Shown in pieces: positions 39,553-50,019 of a DNA stretch of 64,000 nucleotides. The notes below the pieces were generated by a model. That model made no database searches. It was not told where the DNA came from and saw only the letters and a list, made by a program, of their open reading frames with translations. How positions within the stretch are numbered: position 1 is the stretch's first letter; each line of letters opens with the position of its first letter. Source of the DNA: Mycoplasmataceae bacterium. GTDB lineage: Bacteria; Bacillota_I; Bacilli_A; Mycoplasmatales; Mycoplasmoidaceae. Location: assembly GCA_020024755.1 (NCBI GenBank), contig JAHHTH010000002.1:200817-264816 (forward strand), in the 5' to 3' direction. The position numbers and the translations under genes are program-made.

Positions 39553-39604
39553 TATACTTTTAGAGCAATCTAAAGATATACTTTTAGAGCAATCTAAAGG
39601 TATA
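39553..39604 (+). terminator. Tandem duplicated terminator hairpins
   Basis: A 24-bp unit (39553-39576 and 39577-39600, 23/24 identical) makes two hairpins with GCAA loops. The second has 12 pairs (39577-39588 with 39593-39604, one T-G) and is followed by TTTTTA, a good terminator for the 3062-aa gene. The first has a mismatch and no T-run. Confidence 0.75.
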
Positions 39605-39849
39605 TTTTTAATTTCAGTGTGTTTTACCGAATAAAAGTATAATATAGCCCTTCTAAATAATCTTTGGGTCATATCTATATACTTTGTTCTAAAAACATTG
39701 CTACGACAATCTTTTAGTAATTTTAGTTAATACTTTTTAAGTCCTAAAAGAATTCATTAGCCAAATCTTGCTGTTAATATAAAAGGTATGATTAATTAGT
39801 GTAATCACCTATTTTTAATTATGGTATAGTTATACTATAGGAGATTATT
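39605..39849. other. Intergenic region before argS
   Basis: 245 bp without a convincing ORF or RNA gene. It holds scattered -10-like boxes (TATAAT near 39640) and the argS ribosome site AGGAG at its end. TATAGTTATACTATA just before it is a short palindrome at the argS promoter. Confidence 0.4.
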
Positions 39850-41496
39850 ATGATTATAGACTTAATTAAAAAAGACATAGATGCTTGTCTAAAGAAACAT
39901 GAAAAGACTTGTACTAACTATGTAATCGAAAAAGCAAAAAATAAAGAATTTGGAGACATTAGTACTAATGTTGCTCTAATTTCATCAAAAGAATTTAAGA
40001 AAAATCCAATGGAAACTGCTCAAATCATTGTAGATTCATTAGATAAATCTTTATTTTCTGAAGTAACAATCACTAAACCAGGGTTTATTAACTTTAAATT
40101 AGGAAATAAACTAATTGATAATGTGATGAATGAAGTTTTAAGTCGAGCAAATAATTATGGTAAATTCCCTCATAAGAATAAAAAATATTCAGTAGAATAC
40201 GTTTCAGCTAACCCAACTGGACTATTACACATTGGGCATGCTAGAAATGCTGTTCTTGGATCTTGTATCATTAATTTGTTACAGTGATATGGATATGATA
40301 CTGTAAGTGAATATGTAGTAAATGATGCTGGTAACCAAATGAATAATTTAGCTACTGCTGTATTGATTAGATATCAAGAATTATTTGGTATGGATGTTAA
40401 ACTTCCAGAAGACTCATACCATGGAGAAGAAATTATTGATGTTGCTAAAGCTTTAAAAGCTAAATTTGGTGACAAATATAAAGATGTTAAATTAGAATCA
40501 GAACATCAATGAATTGCTGATGAAACAATCAGACATGATATTAGATGATTTGCAAGAGATATGCTTTTAGAAATTATTAAAGATGATTTAAAAAAGCTAG
40601 GTGTTGAAATTGAATTATACTTCAGTGAATGAACACTTCATGAAAATAAAATGGTTGATAAAATGATCGACAAGTTATTAGATAAGAAAGTTGCTTACAA
40701 GAAAGATGGAGCAATTTGACTAGAAACAACTAAGTATGGCGATGACAAAGATAGAGTTTTAATCAAATCTGACGGTGTACCAACTTACTTTGCACCTGAT
40801 ATTGTTTATCATAATCATAAATGAACAACTAATGGAACTGATATCTTAATTAACATTTGAGGTGCTGACCACTATTCTTATATCTCAAGAATGAAAATTG
40901 CAATGCAATGTTTAGGTTACAATCCAGATGATTTAATTGTTGTATGTATGCAAATGGTTAAATTAATGAAAGATGGCAAAGAATTTAAGATGAGTAAAAG
41001 AACTGGAAACTCTTTAACTACAAGAGATCTAGTTGAAGCTCTAGGAAAAGATGTTGCTAGATGATATTTAGTATCTCAATCAGCTAACAACCACATTATT
41101 ATTGACGTAGATGAAGCTACAACTAAATCTAATAATAATCCAATATTCTATGTACAATATGCACATGCAAGAGCAAATCAATTATTAAATAAACAAAAAA
41201 TGGATATGCCTAAAGACTTTAGCGGCTTAACAAGTGATATTGAAAGAGAAATTATTTCAGAACTTGGTTTCTTTACTTATACTATTGAAAATTGTGCTAC
41301 TACATATGAACCATACAAAATGACAGTATATCTAACTAACTTAGCTAGATTATTCCACTCTTACTATTCAAATACAAAAATCTTTGATGATGCAAATAAG
41401 ATTGCAAACCAACAATATTACTTGATTGCAGCAATGAAACAAGTAATCAATAATGGTTTAAGAATCCTAGGAATAGATCCAATCGAAAAAATGTAA
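39850..41496 (+). CDS. argS: Arginyl-tRNA synthetase
   Basis: ArgRS, 548 aa, class I, charges tRNA-Arg (one such tRNA is encoded 12 kb upstream). Class I signatures: HIGHAR (about 126-131, within [15 protein letters not shown]) and KMSKR (380-384). The N-terminal ~110 residues are the Arg-specific tRNA D-loop recognition domain; the C-terminus is the anticodon-binding DALR domain (LARLFHSYY...LGIDPIEKM, the usual end). Many TGA Trp codons. AGGAG lies 5 nt upstream of the ATG. The length is normal. Confidence 0.98.
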
Positions 41497-41502
41497 AAAT
41501 TT

Positions 41503-41534
41503 CAATATCATTATTATTTATAATAATGATATTG
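41503..41534. repeat. 14-bp perfect inverted repeat after argS
   Basis: CAATATCATTATTA-TTTA-TAATAATGATATTG, a perfect stem 8 nt after the argS stop. It has no T-run, so it may be an mRNA-stabilising hairpin or a weak terminator. Confidence 0.6.
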
Positions 41535-41657
41535 CATTAAAAGTATTCGTTTTTCTTGCAAAAATCCTTCTCAAAAAAGAGAAAAATAGCATATAATTAA
41601 TGTTGTATTCATAAGCAGTTCACTTATGTTGCAAAAAAACTAGAAAAGGGAGTTTTT

Positions 41658-42296
41658 ATGAATTTTATTGACAATCAGTTAAATTATTTTAGTAAGAAAA
41701 ACGAAAACAGTATTCTTATTAGTAATGAAGAACTATACGCTTACCTATTAAGTAGAGAAGCTTCAGGTGAAATGATTACTTATGAAGAAATTAAATGAAT
41801 CATTTCTTTAGTTCAACAAAACACAATTATCCAAACTTCTTGATCAATGAGACGTGAAGGTATGTGAAATGAAAGAGAAAGATGATTAGTATCTATCCAA
41901 GAAGGTCACTTATTATTAGACTGAAAACGTATGGAAGAAACTATGAAAGATAAACTTGAATTATTATTCAATGAAAATATCTACCACCAAGAATTAAAAC
42001 CTACATGAAAAATTAACTCATTCATTGGTTTATTATTAAACACTGGTGAAACATACGAAGACAACACATACTTATTACATGACTTATTCATCAGAAGAAA
42101 CAAAGATGAAGACTACATGGAAGTTAGAAAATTATTACAAGACTACTGTGTTGCAGTTAAAAAACACGTTGGTACTTACCGTGCTACTATCAATGGTCAA
42201 CTTATTGACTACAGAGAATTCGATGAAGCTATGGAAGAATCAACTTCAGCAACTATTAACCAATCAGTTAAGAACGCTAAACCTATCGAAGGATAA
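41658..42296 (+). CDS. Conserved-looking hypothetical protein (212 aa)
   Basis: No family recognised. The gene is invisible under the standard code because at least six TGA codons fall in the first 125 codons (KWIIS, TSWSM, MWNERERW, DWKRM, TWKIN). The protein is soluble, helix-rich and acidic-basic mixed; it starts MNFIDNQLNYFSKKNENS and ends QSVKNAKPIEG. It has its own promoter (TTGCAA ... CATATAAT near 41546-41600), a leader with a CATAAG/CTTATG hairpin, a ribosome site AAAGGGAG, and a strong terminator, which suggests an abundantly expressed single gene. Trp and aromatic content is high in the middle. Confidence 0.8.
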
Positions 42297-42331
42297 TTAT
42301 TTAAATAATTATTTAAGATCAAAAACAATAG

Positions 42332-42364
42332 AAATAAAAATGGGGCAAAACCCCATTTTTATTT
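42332..42364 (+). terminator. Strong terminator after the 212-aa gene
   Basis: AAATAAAAATGGGG (42332-42345) and CCCCATTTTTATTT (42351-42364) form a perfect 14-bp stem with loop CAAAA and a T-rich tail. Confidence 0.9.
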
Positions 42365-42384
42365 TGCTATCCAATTAAAAATGA

Positions 42385-42405
42385 TATAATATACAAGTAT
42401 ATTAT
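42385..42405 (+). promoter_or_regulatory. Extended -10 promoter with start-site palindrome for secDF
   Basis: TGATATAAT (extended -10, box 42385-42390) is followed by ATG 15 nt later. ATAATATAC-AA-GTATATTAT (42386-42405) is a perfect 9-bp inverted repeat that covers the -10 box and the start point, so a bound protein or a 5' hairpin would block initiation. No Shine-Dalgarno. Confidence 0.55.
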
Positions 42406-45400
42406 ATGAAATCGAAAAAGAAGTTTAATTGAAAGAAGTTTTTGGGCTTCAGTACAGCGATTCTATTAACAGCAGGTTCTTTAACAGGAATCGGTTTTGG
42501 TGCTTATAACATTGCTAAAAAAACTAATATTTCAAGTGACTTTAGAGAAGGTCGTACTTTTGAACTTCAATTAAGATTATTTAAAAACAACGAAAGTAGT
42601 ACGACTCAAGTACAAGTTGATCCAAATACAAATAAACCTATCCCAATTTATCCTGACAGAGCAACTGTAGAAGAAAATGTAAAAAAATCTGCATCATATT
42701 TAACTTCATTACTTGAACAAAAAGGTTTAACTAACATAAGCGTTAGTTATGGTTTTGGATATATACAAAATAATCAAAAATTAGGTGATGGTAGTACATT
42801 AGTTTTTGAAAATGGTAGAGAACCAATTGTAACTCTTTATGCAAAGTTTGAAAATTCTACTTCTGCTTTTGGATTAGAAGATATTGATAAAGTTGAAAAC
42901 CAATATATTAACGATAAAAAAGTTTATACAGCATTAAGTGATTCTCCACTTTATGAACTTGAAGCAGTTAAGCCATCTTATAATGGAGTAATTAGCCAAA
43001 ATGGTGTACCTACAGGTAAAGCTAGTGAAACTGGTAGAACTGGTACTCTTTATGTTGATGATAGAAAACAACCAATTTCTAATGACGTTGCTGATACATT
43101 AAGTATTTTAAATACTGATATGTTAAAAGACGGTAACATAGGTGAATTTAAATTAAAATCTGGTAAGATGTCTACTGCTGATGTTGGATTAACAATTGAT
43201 CCTAAAAATCCAATTGGTGCAAAATATTTCAACTCATGAGCATTTGGTGAAGACTATGCTAAAAATGTTGAAGCTAAACGTTTAGATGATAAAGACTTAC
43301 ACGAACAAGAAGCACAAGACTCGCTTGAAAACTCTGGTGAACCTCAACCTGCAGCTAGAGAAGGTGCTGATCCATCTAAGCCACAAGAACCAACACGTGA
43401 TCAAAAATTTGTTACAACACAAACATGAATTATTTGAAAAAATAAACCAGGTTTAATAAATTACTTAAACACATTAATTACATTGTGATATTACAACGTT
43501 TATGCTAATAATGTCCAAGCTCTTCCGCAATCAGATGGTAGTGATAAAGAAGCTATTTTAGCTAAACTATTCCCAACAGGTGATACACAATATCCGAATG
43601 GTGTTGATAAAGATACTAGAAACAATATTAATAAAGTAATTAACTCTTTAACAGACACTGAAAAATCATTTATTGCTTGATATGCCTCAAATGGAGATAA
43701 AGATGGCATAGGTGGCCCTACTTCTTGAACACCAAAATTAATTGATGAAGATAGTTTAATCCCAACTATTTATAACTTCTATAACTCACCAATATACAGT
43801 CCAGTTAAACCTAATAATTATAATGATTTTCCAAATGATTACCAATATGGTGTTAGTGAAGCTTCTAAGTGTGGATGATGATGATTAGATTCAAGATGTA
43901 GTGATCTAAATGAATTTATTGGTGCGTATTATGGTGGAACAATAGACTTTAGAAACTTCAATACTCACTTCGAAGATCCAAATGATCCAAAAGAAAAACA
44001 AGAAGGTGATACTGAAGATCCAATTCCAGATCCATATAATGTAAGTTCCTATAAAATAGATGCTAATGATTATAACAGTACACCAAAATTGCTGATCGAA
44101 AAATGAAAGAATAGTATTTATAAATTTCCTGTTATTCATACTCAAAGTCAACAATTGATTACTAATTGACGAACAATAAGTAATCTAAAAACAGAAATTA
44201 CTAATATTTACACTAATAATAAAGTAGATTCTAATGCTACATGTAATAAAGATGAAAAGATTACAGATACACTTATTAGAGAAAAATGAGATAGAGTAAA
44301 AAGTGGTTCTGAGAAGTTCACTAAGTGTGAGTATGATTTCATTAAAAAACAATTTGCACAAGCTCACTTTGGACCAACTTCACTTTATTCTGAACAATAT
44401 AAGAGTCCTGCTACAATTAACAAATCTATTGGTGGTTTAAATCCGTTATATGTACTATTGATAATTATTAGTATCATAGTATTCCTAGTAGGTGTATTTA
44501 TTTCTTGAAGATATCGTATTCCTGGAATCTTCTCATTCATTATTTCTGGTATTGTCTTTGTTTGTAGTATGGCAATCTATAATTTATATGGATTTGTATT
44601 CTCATTCTACAGCTTGCTAGCATTAGCAATTAGTACCTTCATCTCATTCATTACTCCATCATTCTTATTTAAGAATATTGAAAAGGAAATTAGTGAAGGT
44701 TCTACATTAAGTGCAGCTATCATTAAATCTACTAAGAAATATTGAAAACTATCTCTAGATATTCATATTATGGGTATCTTATCATCGTTAGCGTTCCTAT
44801 TCTTTGGAAAAACAGGAAACGTTAACTTCGGATCGATGCTAGTAATTAGTATCTTCCTATCATTCATCCTGAGTGGTATGATATTCTTCATCTTATTGCT
44901 CTACTATGTATATGTGGTTCGTTTTGAATTCACAGGATGATTTATTTCAAACAAGTTATACTTAAAACTTAGAAATACCAACTTTGGTACTAAGAAAAAA
45001 ATTAAATTCTTTAATAGTGTTTCTTTCTTTAACAAATGAGACTACTATGTTGTTGGTGGATTATTCTTATTAGGAATCGTTGGTGTTATTGTACTTGGTG
45101 TACATGGTCCATTCTTCTCAATCGATTTCAGTTCATCTAACATCTTAATCATTAATAACTTTAACCAATTTAATATAACAACTAATGATGTAATGAACCA
45201 ATTAGGTATTAGTTCAATTAACAACTATATTAGTGATAACCAATTAGTTATTTATACAATTAATAAAGTAGATCTAAATAGTGCTTCAAACTCATTAGTA
45301 GAATTAGTGTTAAGCAAGAACTCAGGTAATTCTGAAGCTAACCAATTAGCTAACCAAATTGCATCTAATTTATTAGTAACAACTCTAACAAGCGAAAGTG

Positions 45401-46002
45401 CATTAAAGATTGTAACTAATGCAATCGCATGTGCTGGTATTGCAATTGGATTCTGTGCTATCTGAGCACTATTCAGCTTAAATGTTATTTCAATTATTCC
45501 GCTAGCATTAAACCAAGTTATGACTATGATTTTAGTAATTGGTTTATTAACTCTATGTTGTATCCCAGTTGATATCAACATTGTTCCAGTTCTAGTGTTT
45601 GTATTTATGATGAATACAGTATTCTCTACAGCTATGTTAAGTTCTATTAAACAAAGTTGAGATAGAAAACGTTCTATTAATAAAAATGACCTTGCATTGC
45701 TATTCAATAACATTATTTCAAAAACTAACCTAAACTATGTATACATCTTAGGTTTAATCTTGTTATTTGCAATCTTAGGATTATTTAGTTCAGTATCATT
45801 AATCTTCTGTTTCTTAGTATTAATCTTTAGTGTAATTTATATGTTCTTCTTCAATGGAAAAATATTAATTACTTCGCTATATGGATGTGTACTATTAAGA
45901 AATATCTTCAATAAGGAATTAAAGATATCAAGAATTCATGATCGTAAAGTACATGAATATGATGATGTAAATGAACAAAGAATTGTGGGTATCAATTGTT
46001 AG
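42406..46002 (+). CDS. SecDF-like protein export membrane protein
   Basis: 1198 aa. An N-terminal membrane span (about 13-35) is followed by a ~640-residue extracytoplasmic region that starts GRTFELQLRLF like the SecD P1 domain. Then a cluster of about five membrane helices contains the SecD-type segment (ALAISTFISFITPSFLFKN, then KEISEGSTLSAAIIKS, close to the family's ERIREELR.GKS..AI), a second smaller loop starting IDFSSSNILIINNF as in SecF, and a second helix cluster. It therefore looks like a fused SecD-SecF that uses ion flow to help preprotein export, but it is very divergent and far larger than the ~750-850 aa of usual fusions. Confidence 0.7.
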
Positions 46003-46013
46003 GAGTAAATTAA

Positions 46014-46538
46014 ATGAATGATACAGTAAATAAACTTAAGGAAACTATCCTTGCTGTCAAGGATTTTCCGAAACCAGGTATTATCTTTAGGGATGTAACA
46101 CCTTTATTTGCTAAACCAGATTTAGTTAATGAAGTAATTGATATCTTTGCATCTCATTTAAAAGATAAAAAAATTGATGCTATTGTTGGAGTTGAATCTA
46201 GAGGGTATTTATTTGGAGTGCCACTAGCACTTAAATTAAATAAACCATTCATTCTAGTTCGTAAACCAAACAAACTACCTAGACCAACAATTAAGCAAGA
46301 ATTTGATCTTGAATATGGTTCAAGTACATTAGAAGTTCAAATTGGTGATATTAAACCAGGATGAAATGTATGTGTAATTGATGACTTATTAGCAACTGGT
46401 GGTACTATTAATGCTACTGAAAAACTAGTTGCTCAGTCAGAAGCTAAAACTGCATGTGCATTATTCTTAATTGAACTTGAAGCCTTAAAAGGAAGATCAA
46501 ATGTACAATCAGAAGTATTTAGTATCTTAAAATATTAA
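46014..46538 (+). CDS. apt: Adenine phosphoribosyltransferase
   Basis: Apt, 174 aa, converts adenine and PRPP to AMP, the salvage route used by mollicutes that cannot make purines. The PRPP-binding motif is CVIDDLLATGGT (about 120-131); the N-terminal FPKPGIIFRDVTPL and VGVESRGYLFG are diagnostic. It starts 11 nt after the secDF stop behind AGGAG, so the two share an mRNA. The apt-next-to-secDF arrangement is also known in Bacilli, which supports the secDF call. Confidence 0.97.
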
Positions 46539-46558
46539 TACTTTATTAAAACTCACAA

Positions 46559-46587
46559 AAAAAGACTAGACTTATTCTAGTCTTTTT
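46559..46587 (+). terminator. Terminator after apt
   Basis: AAAAAGACTAGA (46559-46570) and TCTAGTCTTTTT (46576-46587), a perfect 12-bp stem with T-run. Confidence 0.9.
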
Positions 46588-46624
46588 CATTCTAATCTGC
46601 ATATCAAACAACCAGCAATTATAA

Positions 46625-46630
46625 TATAAT
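46625..46630 (+). promoter_or_regulatory. -10 box of dnaG
   Basis: TATAAT lies 6 nt before the dnaG ATG (a second one overlaps at 46620-46625). No leader and no Shine-Dalgarno. Confidence 0.55.
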
Positions 46631-46636
46631 AATTGT

Positions 46637-48481
46637 ATGTATCAAAAGAAACAAGCTAATATTGATAAAATAAGAAATCAAATAAGTATTACTGAAATTA
46701 TTAGTTCTTTTATTAAACTAACTAAAAAAGGAAATAATAGTGTAGGTCTTTGTCCTTTTCATGATGATAAACATGCTTCGTTAACAGTGAGTGAACAAAA
46801 GCATATTTATAAATGTTTCAGTTGTGGTAACTCTGGCGATGCATTTACTTTTATTAAAAACTATTTACATTGTTCGTATCAAGAAGCAATTGCAAAAGCA
46901 TGTGAAATTGCGAACCTTAATTTAGATGAATTTAGTGATGTAAAAACATTCATTGAAAATAAAAATAAAAATGCCAATTTAATTGAAATCAATAAATTAG
47001 CAAATAAGTATTTTATGATGTTTCTTGATAATAAAGAAAATCAATTTGCTAGAGACTATTTAGCTAAGCGTGATATTAATGATGAATTGATTAAAAGATT
47101 TGATATTGGATTTGCTCCTGATGGGAATATTATTTTAGATTTATTAAACAATAAAAATGATATTGTAAAAGGACAAAAAGGATTTAGTTTTGAAGAAATA
47201 AAAAAAGTAGGTTTAGCAACCATCTCTCAAGAAGGAAATTATGTTCCATATTTTTGAGGCCGAATTACATTTGGAATTAGAAATGAATATGATGAAATAG
47301 TTGCATTTAGCGCAAGAACTTTAAAAGATGATCCAAACAAATATATCAATACACCAACAACTGAAATATTTTCTAAGAATGAAACTCTATATAATTTCAA
47401 TAATGTCTATAAAGTTTATGACGTTGAATCTATTTATGTTTTAGAAGGATTTATGGATGTTATCGCGCTACACAAAATTGGTATTACTAATGCTGTTGCT
47501 ACTATGGGTGTTGCATTTACTAAAAACCATATAAATCTATTATCAAAATTACCTAATTTAAAAAGTGTAATTCTATGTTTTGATAATGACGATGCTGGAC
47601 AAAATTCAATTCAAAAAACTGCTGAAATTATTAAACCATATTATGATGTCTATGTTGTGCAATATGATTCTGAATTTAAAGATATTGATGAAATCTATAC
47701 GCATAGCAAAGATGATGCAATTAGAAATGCTAATAATATCATTTCCTATAATTTGTATTTAATCAATAAAATCATTGCATCACATAACCTAAACAATGTT
47801 GTAGAAAAGAATAATGCTATTCAAAAAATAATTGCTATTCTACAAACCTATAAAAATGACATTGAATTATATACAGACATTGATTTCATTTCTAGCAAAT
47901 TAAATATTGATAAAAATATTATTATTAACGCTATATCTAATACTTCTAAAAAAACATATACTAAGAAACCATCATCTATCAACTATAAAAAATATGAAGT
48001 TGATAAAATTGATCTTGGTCCAAGAAAAAATGAAAAGGTTGCTACTAAATCTGCAATTGAATGTATAGAAGATGAAATTATTATGTTCTCTTTGGCTAAT
48101 GTAAAATATTTAGATAAATTCTTCGAAGAATGTTCAAGAGCAACTTTAGATAAAACAAATAAATACTTAGAATTATTTGATAAATTTTATACATCACACC
48201 TGGAAGAAAAATCTATTAATTTAGTCAATGTTTACGAAGTGACAGATGATGATGCAATTGTTGGTAATTTAGTTAATAATTATCTAAAATTACTTGAATC
48301 TATGAAAGTAAAATTTCCAGAAGGAAAGGTAGATGAAATCATCAAGAGTTATAAAAGAAAAAAGTCAGCAGAAAATATGACTAAACAATTAGAAGTATTA
48401 ATGCAAGAAAGTGATCCTGAATTAAGACAACAACTTATTATGGATTATGTTGAAAATTTTAAAAATAATAAGAAAAAATAA
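46637..48481 (+). CDS. dnaG: DNA primase
   Basis: DnaG, 614 aa, lays RNA primers at the replication fork. The N-terminal CHC2 zinc finger is clear: C39, H42, C60, C63 (CPFHDD...YKCFSCG). The TOPRIM domain has YVLEGFMDVIAL (Glu near 269) and the Mg-binding FDNDDAG (near 315). The last ~200 residues (helicase-binding domain) are lysine-rich and divergent, as in other mollicutes. One TGA Trp. The transcript is probably leaderless. In many Firmicutes dnaG precedes the sigma factor rpoD; here it does not. Confidence 0.97.
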
Positions 48482-48505
48482 CTTCAATGATAGTTTATAT
48501 TAAGG

Positions 48506-48511
48506 TAGAAT
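48506..48511 (+). promoter_or_regulatory. -10 box of the trmR operon
   Basis: TAGAAT, 9 nt before the ATG at 48521. Confidence 0.4.
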
Positions 48512-48520
48512 ATAAGTATT

Positions 48521-49108
48521 ATGATTAATATTTTAACAATTTTGAAAGATCCAACAATTAAAGCCATTTATAATGACTCAAGAGCTAATAACATTCCATT
48601 AGTAAGAGATAACACTGCTGTTTACTTATTAGAACAAGTTAAAACACGTAACATTAAGTCATGTTTAGAAATAGGAACTGCTTTTGGTTTTAGTGCTGCA
48701 GTAATGGGCATTTTAGGAGGTGTAGAAGTTACAACTCTTGAAAAAGATGCAATACGTAATATGAAAGCAAATTCATATTTAAGTCCATACAAAAATATTC
48801 ACTGTGAATTATGTGATTGCTTTGAATATAGTACTGATCAAAAATTTGATTTAATCTTTATAGATGGACCAAAGGCTAATCAAATAGATTTATTCAAGAA
48901 AATGTTAAATTATTTGAATGACAATGGTATAGTTATCATTGACAATATTTATTTAAATAAAATTGCAAACATTGAATCAAGAACTCCAAACCAAGAAAAG
49001 CTATTAAATGCTGTTCATGAATTTAGAGATTATATTGAACATTTAGAAGACTTTAAGTGCACAATAGTTGATATGGATGATGGTATTGCTTTATTAGAAA
49101 GAAAATAA
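48521..49108 (+). CDS. trmR: O-methyltransferase, likely tRNA 5-hydroxyuridine methyltransferase
   Basis: 195 aa, class I SAM-dependent methyltransferase of the YrrM/caffeoyl-CoA-OMT type. SAM motif: LEIGTAFGFSA (about 50-60); acidic ligand TTLEKD; metal-site DLIFIDGPKA and IVIIDN. It ends with DDGIALLERK, as in the family. The next two genes are U32 proteins; the order trmR-trhP1-trhP2 is that of Bacillus, where TrmR methylates ho5U34 to mo5U34 in tRNAs. Its TAA overlaps the next ATG (TAATG), so translation is coupled. Confidence 0.88.
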   Translation: MINILTILKDPTIKAIYNDSRANNIPLVRDNTAVYLLEQVKTRNIKSCLEIGTAFGFSAAVMGILGGVEVTTLEKDAIRNMKANSYLSPYKNIHCELCDCFEYSTDQKFDLIFIDGPKANQIDLFKKMLNYLNDNGIVIIDNIYLNKIANIESRTPNQEKLLNAVHEFRDYIEHLEDFKCTIVDMDDGIALLERK

Positions 49109-50019
49109 TGGAAATTGTAGTAGAAGCTTACAACTTTGATCATGCAAGATGATGTATTGAAAATAACGTTCCTAATTTAATTTTGGGGAACGATTTATTT
49201 GCAAATAGACTTTCATATAGTTTTAATCAATCTGAGTTACAAGATTTAGTTAATAAAAGAAAAAATACCAAGATATGAGTGAAGGTTAATAATTTCTTCT
49301 TTGAACAGGAATTAAATAGACTAGAAATGTATTTAAGATGACTAAGTAATTTAGATATTGATAGAGTTATCTTTCAAGACTATGCAGTTGCTCAATTTAA
49401 TTATGAAGATAATTTAGGATTAAATTTACATTATAATCCAGAAACTTTAATTACAAATTATGGACAATTTGATTTCTATGAACAAAACAATTTTAAAGGA
49501 TGTTTTGTAGCTAGAGAACTAATGCCACTAGAATTAAAAGAAATAGCACAACACAAGAATAAAATGCAATTAGAAGTACAAGGATTTGGATATGCTTTTA
49601 TTATGCACTCAAGATGAAAGCTAATTTCTAACTTTGAAGATCATTATCAAGTTAGTTTAAATAAAGAACATTTAATCATTAGAGAAGCATTAAGAAAATA
49701 TCCTAATGTAATCTTTGAAGATAATAGTGGTACACACATGTTATCTGGTTATTTAATTAATAGTTTGTCAGTACTAAATAATTTAAAAGAAATGAATATT
49801 GATTTTTTAAGCATTAATTTTCTAAAACTAAATCAAACTATAGCACAAGAAGTTACTAAATTATTCATGCAAGCTTTAAATGATAATGATTATCAAAATA
49901 ATGTTAATTCTTATGAAAATAAATTAAAAGAAATATGTAGTGAATATGTGTTATCACCAGGTTATTTAGGTGGTCCTAAATGTATCTTGCATACTGAGAA
50001 GGTTGATGATGAAAAGTAA
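49108..50019 (+). CDS. trhP1: U32 family protein, likely tRNA hydroxylation protein P1
   Basis: 303 aa, U32 'peptidase' family, the shorter partner of a TrhP1/TrhP2 pair. It shows the TIM-barrel plan (VVEAYNFDHARWCIENNV at the start, GCFVARELMPLELKEIA, a C-terminal YVLSPGYLGGPKCI). Several TGA Trp codons are inside the first half. It overlaps trmR by 1 nt and trhP2 by 14 nt. In Bacillus the pair makes 5-hydroxyuridine at position 34 of tRNAs from prephenate-dependent or O2-dependent routes; which route exists here is not clear, since mollicutes lack prephenate synthesis. Confidence 0.8.

Noticed and set aside
39605..39849. Possible small RNA gene between the 3062-aa gene and argS.
   Set aside because: No stable GC-containing fold and no match to SRP RNA, tmRNA or RNase P RNA landmarks.
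45252..45713. 153-aa minus-strand ORF opposite the SecF-like region.
   Set aside because: Shadow of the hydrophobic helices in the opposite strand; no start signal and the plus-strand gene is intact.
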